Part shown: positions 1 through 9,343 of the stretch, piece after piece | Numbering within the stretch: the stretch's first letter is position 1 | How the letters are laid out: every line of letters begins with the position of its first letter | Virus record (IMG/VR): IMGVR_UViG_3300044981_000338 | Coordinates: 62,001 to 126,000 of that record | Source of the DNA: a virus | Length of the DNA stretch: 64,000 bases | Reading direction: 5' to 3' (one strand) | Translations under genes and position numbers: made by a program | The notes under the pieces: generated by a model | The model's input: only the letters and a program-made list of their open reading frames with translations | Databases searched by the model: none | Told to the model about the DNA's origin: nothing

Positions 1-82
1 CGTTCGCGTCCTCCGGAAGCATGACCTCTGTGGCCACCTTCTCGAAGTGGACGTCGGGCTCGAAGAACAAAGGCTGGGCCAT
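1..82 (-). CDS. Partial gene, N-terminal 27 residues only
   Basis: An open minus-strand frame starts at the ATG at 82-80 (MAQPLFFEPDVHF...) and runs off the left edge. A strong ribosome binding site (AGGAG) overlaps the TAG stop of the preceding 207-residue gene, so the two are translationally linked. The fragment is too short to assign. Its position downstream of a gpV-like baseplate gene suggests another tail or baseplate component, but that is inference from context only. Confidence 0.6.
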   Translation of the reverse strand, partial: MAQPLFFEPDVHFEKVATEVMLPEDAN

Positions 83-91
83 GAGCGTCTC

Positions 92-715
92 CTATACCGT
101 TCGGATGATACCAGCCAGGGCGACCGAGGCAGAAGGGACCTTGGTCAGCATGATGACACCGAACACCTGCTCGAAAGGCAGGATGCCACCGATACCGCCA
201 GAAACAAGAGCTGCGTACTCCGCCACCGAGCTGGCGAGAGTCGAAGGCGAAGCGTAGCCCACCGATAGAAGAACAAGAGGACCCGCCGATAGGTTGAAGC
301 CTGCAAGCAGGTTCACCAGCGGCAGCTTCACGGACAGAACCGCTTCGATGAGGAACTTGATGCCGCCTATGCGAAGAGAGATCGCACCACCGAGGGAGAA
401 GGACACACCGAGCGGAGGCAAGATGGGAAGACCGAGAGACAACGCGGCAGCGATGCTCGCCTGCACCTGCAACACCGACGCAAGAAGCGTCTTCAAGTAG
501 GCGATGGGGTCGACGATCTGCAAAGAGAATGTGACCTGCGCCGCAAGGGCAGCTTGAAGCTGTGCTTGCAAGTCCGCGATGAGAGAACCGAGCCCGAAGG
601 GACCCGTCAGCATCAGGTCGACTTGTGCCAGCAAGGGACCGATGAGCCCTACCGTTGTGCTCAGCCCGACGTTGATACCTCCAAGGGGCAGGTCGGCGAT
701 GAAGACGGTGCTCAA
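92..715 (-). CDS. Hydrophobic tail/virion-associated protein, unknown
   Basis: A 207-residue protein made almost entirely of small hydrophobic residues, Gly, Ser, Leu and Val, with very few charges. It has several stretches long enough to cross a membrane or pack as amphipathic helices (around residues 8-35, 85-105 and 130-160). It overlaps the gpV-like gene by 4 bp (ATGA), so it is translated in the same operon. I do not recognise the family. The composition would fit a virion protein that sits in the tail lumen or acts on a membrane during DNA entry, but nothing in the sequence proves it. Confidence 0.65.
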   Translation of the reverse strand: MSTVFIADLPLGGINVGLSTTVGLIGPLLAQVDLMLTGPFGLGSLIADLQAQLQAALAAQVTFSLQIVDPIAYLKTLLASVLQVQASIAAALSLGLPILPPLGVSFSLGGAISLRIGGIKFLIEAVLSVKLPLVNLLAGFNLSAGPLVLLSVGYASPSTLASSVAEYAALVSGGIGGILPFEQVFGVIMLTKVPSASVALAGIIRTV

Positions 716-1962
716 GCAAGAACCTTGTTGTTACCTGTGGCGATGGTGCCGGGTAGAGGCAACGCCGGCGGACACTGAATCGTTGCCGCACACGGGGTTC
801 CTGGTGTAGGCGGATTGGAAAACGTGAGGATGACTGGGGCTGGTACAAGTAGAGGCAAAATGACCTGGTCGCCTAGACGGGCCACGGCTGTCAGTCCCGC
901 CCCCAGACGAACGGTGTCTCCCTTGATGTGCGAGTACGCACCTCCATCGATGTCGAAGCCGCTTCCCGCCGTCATCTGCGCGTTGCCGCCGAAGTGCCCC
1001 TCGAAGTCGCCCTTCACCTTGAAGGTGAGCTTCTTGTCGACCTGGAGGAGCATGTTGCCCTCCGTGCGCATGAGCGTGTTGCCTGTGCGGTCGAACGTGA
1101 ACTTGAAGACCGAGTTGGCGATGGTGGCCTGACTCGCTGTCTCCCCGCTCTCCGCCACGAAGCCTTTGGGGCTGACGGTCACCTCAAAGATGATGGGGTT
1201 CTTGCCCTTGCCGTCATCGCCTTGACCGACCCCCGCCTCCGCCAAGTTCTGCCCCCCATCCGGTTCGGGTATGGGCGCGAAGACCTTGCCGCAAGCGAGC
1301 TTCACATCAGCAAACTGGTCGGTCGAGAAGACCCGAAAGGTCTGCATGTACTGACCGGGGATCTGTGTCTGGGAGGGTCCTTCCTGGATGCCCCACACAA
1401 CGGAGCCCGCAGAGTTGTGGTGCTCGTAGTTCTCGCTGATGTCCTCGACCAGGTTGTTGAGCGGGATGAAGATGCGCTGAGCGAGCTCGGTTGCACCGAT
1501 CTGCAGTACACCCCCTCGATGCAGGATGACGAAGTTGCCGTCACGCGTGCGCATGACGATGTCACCGGGCTTGGGCTGCAGGCGTCCGCCGGCGAAGGTG
1601 GCGTCGGTTGTGTTGGCAGGCTGCTGTGCATGTGATGTCGTACCGGCCGGCGCGTCGTCACTCGCGTCGTCGATGGTCTCGGACGCCATGAGGAACATGC
1701 TGACGTACGGCGGTGAGCTGTCCGATGGGACGGTGACCGTGCACGTCGCGCCGACTTCTGGAAAGACGTACACGCCCTCCCCGTTCGAGTGGTGCAAGTA
1801 GAGACCACCCACCTGGATGTCGAAGTACTTCTTGCGGTCGAACTGTGCGTTGACGTCGACCGTCCACTTCACGAGGTTGATGTTCGTGATCCGTCCCTGA
1901 ATTACGCGCGCTGGGTCGTGACCCTCTACGTGCGTGAAGGACGTTCTGAACTTCGAGGCCAT
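712..1962 (-). CDS. Baseplate spike/hub protein, gpV (gp5/VgrG)-like
   Basis: A 416-residue protein with the layout of phage baseplate assembly protein V and T4 gp5-type spikes. An N-terminal OB-fold-like beta region (about residues 15-105, including IQGRITNIN and GVYVFPEVGATCTVT) is followed by a middle region and then a long beta-rich C-terminal part (about 255-380) with short repeating strands such as FKFTFDRTGNTLMRTEGN and HFGGNAQMTAGSGFDIDGG, as in a trimeric beta-helix. The tail tip would use it to puncture the outer membrane. It follows the RNA polymerase gene by 3 bp and overlaps the next gene by 4 bp. Family assignment rests on architecture and context, not on a database match. No lysozyme domain is visible. 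Confidence 0.7.
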   Translation of the reverse strand: MASKFRTSFTHVEGHDPARVIQGRITNINLVKWTVDVNAQFDRKKYFDIQVGGLYLHHSNGEGVYVFPEVGATCTVTVPSDSSPPYVSMFLMASETIDDASDDAPAGTTSHAQQPANTTDATFAGGRLQPKPGDIVMRTRDGNFVILHRGGVLQIGATELAQRIFIPLNNLVEDISENYEHHNSAGSVVWGIQEGPSQTQIPGQYMQTFRVFSTDQFADVKLACGKVFAPIPEPDGGQNLAEAGVGQGDDGKGKNPIIFEVTVSPKGFVAESGETASQATIANSVFKFTFDRTGNTLMRTEGNMLLQVDKKLTFKVKGDFEGHFGGNAQMTAGSGFDIDGGAYSHIKGDTVRLGAGLTAVARLGDQVILPLLVPAPVILTFSNPPTPGTPCAATIQCPPALPLPGTIATGNNKVLA

Positions 1963-1965
1963 CGG

Positions 1966-4900
1966 CTAGTAGTGGTGGGACGGTACAGCCTTCAGGTGCT
2001 CTCGCCCAGGCACCAGAGAGTCCTTCTTCGTCAGCCCAAACTCGGCCCCAAAAGCCACGCCCGGCACAGGATGCGTTCCGTGGAGGTGCGATACGCCGGC
2101 AGTTGCTGCTGCATCCAGCAACGTCGCACGAAGCTTCTCGTGCTGCAACTTCGCCATCCAGTCTTCTTGCATCTCGAGGGGTAGGGCCGTGATGCCCTTG
2201 AGCACGGGGGTGTGTTCTATGGGAGTGAGTCCTTGCGCCGCGAGCTCCTTGTTCATCTTGTTGACCGAGGTCAAAGGACGGTACTCCCCTGGTAGAACAT
2301 CTGGGTGACCACCGGGGTCGACGACGCGGGTGAGGTTACTCATTGCCTTGACCACGGTCTCGACCGCGCGACGCTTGATGTCGGTCTCCTTGTACAACCC
2401 GTAGATCTCGTTGGACAGATGGTTCTGCACCTTCTCCATGGAACCGGTGGCCTCATAGATGCGGTGCGGGTTGGCGAACGTGCGGTTCGGGTCCGAGAGA
2501 TGATCTCCTGCTGTTACGTGCATTCCTACAGCAGGAGGCTTCCATGCCTTGTAGCCGACAAGTGCCTCGGCGTTGGGAAGATTTTTGTGCAAGGGCAGAC
2601 CACTGTCGTCCTTGCCGACGTGGTGCCGCCGATTGTTCACGAAGACGTCGACGCCCGTAGCCGTTGGCTGCACCTTGTCGATGGTCCCGGAAACCATGGC
2701 GAGCGATGCCTCGTTCGGCAGCTCGTCGTGAAGCTCCATCAGTTGCTTGAACCGAGAGAAGGAGGAAAGAAGCTTCGAGCCGTGTTGTTCGCCAACGCCC
2801 CCCATGTGGAAGCTCTTGAGCGTGAGTTGCATGGCACGTTCGCCGACCGCATGCGCTGAATGCACGCCCACGTTCGTTCCGAGGTCGTGATGCTGCCCGC
2901 CGGCACTGAGCCCCATACACTTTTGGCAGATGCCCTTCTCGCTCTCGCACTTGAGCGGTGAGCGAACAAGAAGCGTTCCGTTAGGCTTGGCGGCCTTCAC
3001 CTTACTGACGAGGTCCGGTGTCAGAAGCGTTCTGGCAGGAATGTGCAGCTTGCCGTGAGAGAAATCCTGCTGCAAGTAGCGGTCGTGTATGTCCGGCTCG
3101 TTGATATCGAGCGCGATGCCTTTGCTGGTACCGCAATCGTGCTCGTCTACGAGCATGTGCATCATGTTGTTCATGAGCCGCTTGGACATGTACCCAGGCT
3201 CGCTCACTTCCTGCACCTTCATGACCGCACCGCGCCGTGCGCCGTGCATCTGCGTCCAGTAACCGCCCAGATCCAGGCCTTCGGAGTAGCTCCTGGTGAC
3301 TGGAGTCGCGATCTCCTTGTCGTTCGAATCCTTGTAGATCATAGGAGCGATGACCATCTGCTTGTAGTTGTCCCAGCCCGGCTTCACACCCGCACGGTAC
3401 ATCGTGAAGAGGTTGGTCGGATCCTTGTCCTGCTTCTTCTCATGCAAGGCACGCATCTCCTTGTCCGCCTTCTTGTAGAGGACGAGAGCCTGCTGATCCT
3501 TCTCAGCCTGGGAGAGACGCGAGTTGTGCTCGATGACGTCGACCTGCTTCATCACCGGGGCGAGTACGTGGTCACGCACCTGAGTGTCGGGCGTGAAATC
3601 GGCCAAGGATAGCGTGTGCGCTCCCATGGGAACGAAGACCGACTTCTCCTTGATCGCCACGGGCGTCTTATCGAGCGTTTTGAAGAGGAGCTTGTGACCT
3701 GCACTCGTAGGCTGCGGTATGTCGACCACGCCAAAGGCCGCGCCGTTGCCCAGGTCCTTCAGCTTGTTGACGGCCTCCCCATACTGCGGTGCGTGCTCTT
3801 TGGCGACCTGTGTGAGTAGGGTGTCGAGACCACCTTTGTTGATGCGGTAGTCGAGGTTGTGCAACGTGTGCGTCTGCATGTCCGCGGGCAGGGCGCTCGA
3901 GAGCAGAACACGACCTGCCGTGGTCTTCTTTCCACCCAGGTGCACCACATCGTTCACGTGCAAGCTGCCGCTACGTACGGCATCGAGGATGCTGCCGGGG
4001 TGGTCGAACTTTTTTCCCGTGTCCTTGCCAACCAACGACAGCTTGTAGAGGCCGAGGGCGCTCTCGAGCGTCGGCTGGTACATGACCTTGCCGCTCGCCT
4101 CGCTGAAGAGGTTGTTCGACGGGAACATCTTGTGCGCCTCTTCGAGCGCTTCGCGCGTGATGGGCACGAAGGCACTCATCGTGTCGCCGTCGAAGTCGGC
4201 GTTGAAGCCGCCAGTCACAAGCGGGTGGATCTTGATGGCGCTGCCCTCGACTGGACGGGCCTTGAAGGCCTGCACGCTGTACTTGTGCAGGGCCGGGTCG
4301 CGCTTCAGAAGGAGAGGGCGCTTGTCCATCACCCGGTCAAGAGCACGCCAGACCTGCGGCGTCTTCTTGGCGAGAGCCGCAGGTCCCTGCATCTCGTTCT
4401 GAATGGCGCCCATCTCCTTGAGCTCGCGCACGACGAAGGGGCGGTACAGGTCCAGTGCGGCATGCCTGGGGATCCCCACTTCATCAAGTCCGAGCGCGGG
4501 CTCCGGAACGATGGTGGACCGCATCGTCAGGTCCTGACGCCGGTTGATGAGAACGTCCTGGAAGAAGCCATGCTTAGGCGAGCTCCCCGTGATCTCGTGG
4601 AGAAGCCCCTTGTGCGGAACCTCCGCATACGTGCCGAAGCCCATGATGGCCTTGACGCCATCGTAGTAGTCGCTGCGTAGATCCTTCTTGCCCTCGTCGG
4701 TGAGGTTCTTGGAGAGAACCGGGTCCTTCAGCTTGTCGTTGACCTTGGCGAAGTCCGAGTAGAGCGAGTTGATGTCGTGGAACCGTACGTTGCCATCAGG
4801 CAGCATCGAGACCGGACGCATGATGGGTGGCAGCACAGGTAGCTGGTGAAGTACGTACGCCTCGCTCGGCTTCATGCCTGTCTGGCTGAGTGCACGCAAG

Positions 4901-7900
4901 TACTTCACCTTTTTCAGGCCCTGGTCGAGCTTGGCGCCCTTGACTCCCTTGAGAGCCGCGGTCGCCTTGGGGAGCTCCTTGTTCACGTCGACGCGGCTCA
5001 GAAGAAGCTCGATGCCGGCGCCGCCAGTGACACCGGCGTCGACGCTCGTGACGTGACCGTTCGCCGTAACTCCCTTGTCTCCGTGTACGACCGCCATGAA
5101 GTCGTTCTTGGAGAGGCCCGTCAGAGCACGAATGGGCGTCTCGAAGATGGGGTTGGGCACTGGCTCGGAGAGACGAATGCGTGACCAGCGACGGCCTCCA
5201 TGGCCTCCTGTGATCCCCTCGTCGAACAAGCCACCCGGCTTGACTTTCGGGATGCCACTCTTGTCTAGCTTCGAAGAGAGGATGTCGGCGGGGTTGGGCA
5301 GCTCTTTCTTCGCCAGGTTGAGCACGTGCTCGTCTGTCATCGGCGTCAGAACGAAGTCGTTGCCCTTCTTGTCCATGTTCACACCCATGCCGCGAAGCAT
5401 GTCGGTGAACTTCTGGAAGGCGAAGGCGGGCTTCGGCGTGGGCAGAGGAGCACCTGTCTGAATGGCCGCCCAGATCTTGTCGTGGTCACTCGGCCAACGC
5501 TTGCTCGGATCAGACTGCGGATCGCGCCCCTCCGACTTGTACGTCTGCATCTCGCGGATGTTCGCCTTCGCTCCATGCGCGAGGAGCGCGTAGAGGCCGA
5601 GCGTGCCCATGGACTGGCCTCCTGTACCGGAACCACCTGTAGGCTGCAGATTCGTATCGTAGTGCTCCTGCGCTCCTCCGCGCAGGTCCATACCGCTTCG
5701 TACTGAGAGCTTCTTCTCGACCTGGTGGGCCAGCTTCAAGTGGTGCTGTGGTCCCACCATCACCTTGCCCAGACTCTGCTTGGTGGCCGGATCGAAAAGC
5801 TCCTCGGTGTCTGAGAGACCGTGCGCTTTGAGCGCGGCGCGCACCTCCGCCAAGCTGTCGACGTTCGGTGCGAAGTTGCGGACGATGTAGGGCTTATGTG
5901 TCTTCTCTGCAATCTTGCCGGCCGCCGTCTCGAGCAGCTGGCCAACGTTCATGCGCCCCGGCACGCCGCTAGGATTGAGCGCCACTTCGACGTGCTTGCC
6001 GTCCTTGGTGTGCGGCATCTCCTGGTCAGGCAGGATCATCGTGACGATGCCCTTGTTGCCGTAGCGCCCGGCCATCTTGTCGCCGACCTGCATCGGCTCG
6101 ACCGTACGTACATGCACGGACAGGCCGTCTTTGCCTTTGTGCACCCCAACGACCTCACCCTCGAAGTCGCTGTCCCAGAGAAGACTCTTGTTCGTGTGCC
6201 CTCCGCTCATGCTCTTGCGGATGGCAGCGAGGCCGGTCCTGTCTTTCAGGTTGTACGGCTTCATCGCCGCGATGAGCGGGTCGCCAGGCTTGACCTTGGT
6301 GCCCACTTTTATGACGCCATCGTCGTCGAGGCGTGCGTACTGCTCCTTGCTAAAGAGACCTGGATGCTCGAGGTGGAACTTCTTCTTGCTCAGCACCAGG
6401 TCCGAATCGAGCGGCAGCGAGTGCTTCTGCAAGTGCTCGCTCGAGAGCTTCTCGGCAGCACTCTCTGAAATGACGATGCCGTCCTCGAAGTTGTATCCCT
6501 TGAAGGGAATGTACGCGGTGCGCAAGTTGGTACCAAGCGCGAGGTCGCCGTTCTTCGAGTAGTTCGTGTCCGCGATGATCTGCCCCGCCTTCACCGAGTC
6601 TCCGGCTTTCACGAGAGTCGTCGAGTGCATGACCCCCTTCGCATCATTGAGCGGGTAGTTGTTGTAGAGCTGCACCTCGTGCTTCTGTCCGCCCTTGTCC
6701 TCGAGGATGATGGCGTCCTTCTTCACGTCGAGGACCTTGCCGTCGACAAGGGACGCATGTGACGACTGCCGCCCCATCATCCCTTCGAACGTCGGCGAAG
6801 ACTTCATCCCCGTTCCCACCTGCACGAGTGGTGCTTGCCGATGTACGAGGGAGACGGCTTGCTCCATCTGACGACTGGCCATCGAAGCCCGCCCGCCGCT
6901 CGTGTTGCCGAGGAAAGGGATGAGGTTCGACGTCGGGTTGAACAGCTGCCATGCGTGCGGCATCACGTAAGTGGCATCCTCGAACTTGCCGTCTCGGATC
7001 TCGTTTCCGGGCGTGCTCATTCGAACGGTCTTGGCGATGGGCTTCGGCTTGCCGCCCTCCCAGGTCACTTGATCAGGAAGAACAACACTCGCGTGCATAA
7101 ACTTCGTGGGCGAGACGAGCTCCGTCTCGCCTGTGCGAAGGTTGTGCAGACGAATCTTGACCTCGTGTCCCTCCTTCTTGATCCCGATGGGCATGCGCAG
7201 CGTGACGCCCGTCTTCTCCCCTTCCGGTGTATTGATGGGATCGAGGAACCCGAGATGGCTCGGGTCGACGAACTTGGCGTCGTAGGTGATGGAGCGCTCG
7301 TTCTTGATGCCGCCCGTCCCCATCACGGTCGTCTGCAGCGCCGACGAGATCATTTCGACGGGGTTGTACTGAGACGGTACGCGCGCAGAGCTGTTCTTGT
7401 GGAAGGACTCCTTGAGCGGCCGGTTGAACAAGTCGAACTTGATGACGTCTCGGATGTCCTTGGCGGTGTTGATCTTGCGCGACGTCTTCTCCTGGATGTT
7501 GCGGTTGGCGTAGCGAAGGGCGTCGTTGGCGTAGTCGCCCACCGTACGCAGATCCTTGAAGACGAGTGAGTCGCGGTCGTCCTCAGGATGTCCAGCGTGC
7601 ACCTTCAGTAACTTCTGCGTCGCGAGGCGCAGCGCTTCACCCGTCACGTTGGTGAACGGCTTGCCGACCGTGACTTCGGTCGCGTCAGGACGAAGCGTCG
7701 ACGCGGACATCCGGTCGTAGAAATGCGTCGCTGCAGTCTCTCGATCCGGAGCTGCGGTCTTCTTGGTCGTTCGGTAGAAAGAATCGAGCACGCCGGACGC
7801 ACCACGCGCGTTCTTGTTCGCCTCGAGCACTTCTTTGCCCCAGGCCTTCTCGAGGTCGTGGTCCTCCACCCCCATCGTCTTGAGCAGGTGGTAGAGCGGC

Positions 7901-8409
7901 ATGTGCGTCTTGCTCGGCTCGTACTGCATCGAGAAGACCTTGCTCGCAGGATCGAGCAAGAGGTCGAACTGGCGCACACCCTTGGCAGTCGCACTGCCGG
8001 TCACGTTGAAGTGGCTCTCGAGCTCACCGCTCGCGCGCCGGCGCGTGTAGATGCCAGGCTTGAGCTGCCACTGGTTGTCGACCTGGTACTCCTGCCCGTT
8101 GATGATGTACGAGTAGCGTCCCGTGATCTTCGGGATGTCCACGAGGCGGATGCGTCGCTGGTCGACGACCTTACCGCTGGCGTTGTCTTTGAGCGTGAGG
8201 TGCGCGTAGACGGGTACGGCCCACGTATCCCCGCTCACTTTCGCCGCGTGCTGGCTGCGGATGTCGTCAGGGTGCTTGTCGTCCTTCACCTCAATCTTGT
8301 CGAGGTGAACAGTCTGCAACTTTCCCTTGAGGGGGAACTGTCCTGAGATGCCTTCCAGGACGCGTCCTTGAAGTTGCTCGGACGCTTCCTGCAGGTCGAG
8401 GTAGGCCAT
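1966..8409 (-). CDS. Single-chain DNA-directed RNA polymerase, fused beta and beta-prime
   Basis: About 2147 residues encode both large subunits of a multisubunit RNA polymerase in one chain. The first half carries beta signatures: GYNFEDGIVISE (about residue 637), KMAGRYGNKGI (about 778) and a TGGQSMGTLGLYAL segment (about 930). The second half starts near HGGRRWSRIRLSEP (about 1068) and carries the beta-prime catalytic loop NADFDGDTM (about 1401, three Asp for Mg), a cysteine pair region CESEKGICQKC (about 1819) and the trigger loop QLTLKSFHMGG (about 1861). E. coli beta plus beta-prime total about 2750 residues, so this is a trimmed version. No alpha, omega or sigma gene is seen nearby. 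I chose ATG at 8409 because the ATG at 8487 falls inside the opposing promoter motif and adds a non-homologous 26-residue leader. It is the first gene of a minus-strand operon leading to baseplate genes. Confidence 0.95.
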   Translation of the reverse strand: MAYLDLQEASEQLQGRVLEGISGQFPLKGKLQTVHLDKIEVKDDKHPDDIRSQHAAKVSGDTWAVPVYAHLTLKDNASGKVVDQRRIRLVDIPKITGRYSYIINGQEYQVDNQWQLKPGIYTRRRASGELESHFNVTGSATAKGVRQFDLLLDPASKVFSMQYEPSKTHMPLYHLLKTMGVEDHDLEKAWGKEVLEANKNARGASGVLDSFYRTTKKTAAPDRETAATHFYDRMSASTLRPDATEVTVGKPFTNVTGEALRLATQKLLKVHAGHPEDDRDSLVFKDLRTVGDYANDALRYANRNIQEKTSRKINTAKDIRDVIKFDLFNRPLKESFHKNSSARVPSQYNPVEMISSALQTTVMGTGGIKNERSITYDAKFVDPSHLGFLDPINTPEGEKTGVTLRMPIGIKKEGHEVKIRLHNLRTGETELVSPTKFMHASVVLPDQVTWEGGKPKPIAKTVRMSTPGNEIRDGKFEDATYVMPHAWQLFNPTSNLIPFLGNTSGGRASMASRQMEQAVSLVHRQAPLVQVGTGMKSSPTFEGMMGRQSSHASLVDGKVLDVKKDAIILEDKGGQKHEVQLYNNYPLNDAKGVMHSTTLVKAGDSVKAGQIIADTNYSKNGDLALGTNLRTAYIPFKGYNFEDGIVISESAAEKLSSEHLQKHSLPLDSDLVLSKKKFHLEHPGLFSKEQYARLDDDGVIKVGTKVKPGDPLIAAMKPYNLKDRTGLAAIRKSMSGGHTNKSLLWDSDFEGEVVGVHKGKDGLSVHVRTVEPMQVGDKMAGRYGNKGIVTMILPDQEMPHTKDGKHVEVALNPSGVPGRMNVGQLLETAAGKIAEKTHKPYIVRNFAPNVDSLAEVRAALKAHGLSDTEELFDPATKQSLGKVMVGPQHHLKLAHQVEKKLSVRSGMDLRGGAQEHYDTNLQPTGGSGTGGQSMGTLGLYALLAHGAKANIREMQTYKSEGRDPQSDPSKRWPSDHDKIWAAIQTGAPLPTPKPAFAFQKFTDMLRGMGVNMDKKGNDFVLTPMTDEHVLNLAKKELPNPADILSSKLDKSGIPKVKPGGLFDEGITGGHGGRRWSRIRLSEPVPNPIFETPIRALTGLSKNDFMAVVHGDKGVTANGHVTSVDAGVTGGAGIELLLSRVDVNKELPKATAALKGVKGAKLDQGLKKVKYLRALSQTGMKPSEAYVLHQLPVLPPIMRPVSMLPDGNVRFHDINSLYSDFAKVNDKLKDPVLSKNLTDEGKKDLRSDYYDGVKAIMGFGTYAEVPHKGLLHEITGSSPKHGFFQDVLINRRQDLTMRSTIVPEPALGLDEVGIPRHAALDLYRPFVVRELKEMGAIQNEMQGPAALAKKTPQVWRALDRVMDKRPLLLKRDPALHKYSVQAFKARPVEGSAIKIHPLVTGGFNADFDGDTMSAFVPITREALEEAHKMFPSNNLFSEASGKVMYQPTLESALGLYKLSLVGKDTGKKFDHPGSILDAVRSGSLHVNDVVHLGGKKTTAGRVLLSSALPADMQTHTLHNLDYRINKGGLDTLLTQVAKEHAPQYGEAVNKLKDLGNGAAFGVVDIPQPTSAGHKLLFKTLDKTPVAIKEKSVFVPMGAHTLSLADFTPDTQVRDHVLAPVMKQVDVIEHNSRLSQAEKDQQALVLYKKADKEMRALHEKKQDKDPTNLFTMYRAGVKPGWDNYKQMVIAPMIYKDSNDKEIATPVTRSYSEGLDLGGYWTQMHGARRGAVMKVQEVSEPGYMSKRLMNNMMHMLVDEHDCGTSKGIALDINEPDIHDRYLQQDFSHGKLHIPARTLLTPDLVSKVKAAKPNGTLLVRSPLKCESEKGICQKCMGLSAGGQHHDLGTNVGVHSAHAVGERAMQLTLKSFHMGGVGEQHGSKLLSSFSRFKQLMELHDELPNEASLAMVSGTIDKVQPTATGVDVFVNNRRHHVGKDDSGLPLHKNLPNAEALVGYKAWKPPAVGMHVTAGDHLSDPNRTFANPHRIYEATGSMEKVQNHLSNEIYGLYKETDIKRRAVETVVKAMSNLTRVVDPGGHPDVLPGEYRPLTSVNKMNKELAAQGLTPIEHTPVLKGITALPLEMQEDWMAKLQHEKLRATLLDAAATAGVSHLHGTHPVPGVAFGAEFGLTKKDSLVPGREHLKAVPSHHY

Positions 8410-8482
8410 CGGGTGCGCCCTAAGGGAGGCACGTGCAGCGTACCGCGCAGGCGCAAACGCGTGCAAGGCTGTCGCGCCGAAG

Positions 8483-8491
8483 GGCATAAGA
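8483..8491 (+). promoter_or_regulatory. Putative phage promoter -10 element, GGCATAAGA
   Basis: The nonamer GGCATAAGA ends 38 bp before the ATG of the first plus-strand gene (8529). Near-identical elements sit at the same place before the other two plus-strand blocks (18469-18477 and 23445-23453). No consistent -35 box is obvious. The 119-bp divergent gap between 8409 and 8529 must also hold the promoter for the RNA polymerase operon, which I could not pinpoint. Confidence 0.5.
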
Positions 8492-8528
8492 ATTGTGAAG
8501 GTGCACGTTCACTTCTCGAGGAGAAACG

Positions 8529-8660
8529 ATGGGACCAAAGACGAACGACAACTCGGGAGCGCGCTTCGAAGAGGAGATCGACACGCTGTTTGTACCGCCA
8601 CAAGAAGAGGAAGACGAGCAAGGAGAAGACGAGCAGGGGGATAAGAAGCTCGGTGACTAA
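8529..8660 (+). CDS. Small acidic protein, 43 aa, unknown
   Basis: ATG at 8529 is preceded by GAGGAG (8517-8522). The product (MGPKTNDNSGARFEEEID...) is strongly acidic, with runs such as EEEDEQGEDEQ, and ends KKLGD. It has no recognisable domain. It is the first gene of the plus-strand block after the divergent promoter region, a common location for small early proteins that act on host factors. That role is inference only. Confidence 0.55.
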   Translation: MGPKTNDNSGARFEEEIDTLFVPPQEEEDEQGEDEQGDKKLGD

Positions 8661-8762
8661 GTGAGGAAGACGTTCTTCTGGTTTGTGGTCGCGGGCATCT
8701 TCAACGGCCTGCTCCTCTGGGCACGAGAGCACCTCAAAAAGGAGGAAGAAGGGCAGCGATGA
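8661..8762 (+). CDS. Tiny single-span membrane protein, 33 aa
   Basis: A GTG start immediately follows the preceding TAA. The predicted peptide has one hydrophobic span (TFFWFVVAGIFNGLLLW, residues 4-20) and then a charged tail (AREHLKKEEEGQR). The stop overlaps the next ATG by 4 bp (ATGA). The ribosome binding site for the GTG is weak, so the start is uncertain, but the span-plus-basic-tail pattern and tight packing support a real gene. Function unknown. Confidence 0.45.
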   Translation: MRKTFFWFVVAGIFNGLLLWAREHLKKEEEGQR

Positions 8763-9343
8763 TCATCAACGTGTTCAGGGACCGGCCCTTGGTCATCCCA
8801 GGGACGCGCCTTTGTGAAGCAACCTTCGGCATCGTCGGAGCACGCATACCCGACCCGCACAACGTGCAACGCATCTGGGAAGTGCAGAGCGTGTTCGCCC
8901 CTCTCGAAGGCAGGGCACTGAACGGAGTGAGGACGAAGCTCATCGACCAGAAGGGCTTCGTTGGCTTCTGTAACCAGCGCGACTTGGAAGTGCTGCTCGG
9001 TATGGCGCTGCCAGGAACCTACTGTCCATGGGCTGAAGAAGAGTACGTAGGTCCGGAGGACGAAGGATGGTTCGGTCTCTGCTGCGACGATGAAGACTTG
9101 CTCGACGACTTGTACGAGCGAGAGATGCTGCTCCGCGCACAGGTGCCCGGCGGCGTCATCACCACCGATTACGACATCGAACGTCGTGTGCACCTCGACA
9201 AGAACGACGACCATGAAGAACTGTTCGTTCTGCTAGGTGACTACGACATGGAGACAGGGATGTTCCCCGACCAGCGCTTCGAAACGCTCGAGCGAAGATG
9301 GATTCGCTCGGAGAGAAGAAGGGTGCGATGGAACCGAATCTAG
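8759..9343 (+). CDS. Hypothetical protein, 194 aa
   Basis: Begins MIINVFRDRPLVIPGTR, with the ribosome binding site AAGGAGG inside the preceding gene and a 4-bp ATGA overlap. The middle is rich in acidic residues (EEEYVGPEDEG, CCDDEDLLDDLYE) and the C-terminus is basic (ERRWIRSERRRVRW). I recognise no domain. It shares about 45 bp of sequence with the start of the next gene in another frame, so the two are probably translated together. Confidence 0.65.
   Translation: MIINVFRDRPLVIPGTRLCEATFGIVGARIPDPHNVQRIWEVQSVFAPLEGRALNGVRTKLIDQKGFVGFCNQRDLEVLLGMALPGTYCPWAEEEYVGPEDEGWFGLCCDDEDLLDDLYEREMLLRAQVPGGVITTDYDIERRVHLDKNDDHEELFVLLGDYDMETGMFPDQRFETLERRWIRSERRRVRWNRI

Noticed and set aside
4874-6562. 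Several plus-strand frames inside the RNA polymerase gene
   Set aside because: They lack ribosome binding sites and show antisense composition; the polymerase motifs on the minus strand are unequivocal.
8410-8487. A 26-residue N-terminal extension of the RNA polymerase from ATG 8487
   Set aside because: It has no similarity to polymerase N-termini, lacks a ribosome binding site, and its start codon lies inside the opposing GGCATAAG element.
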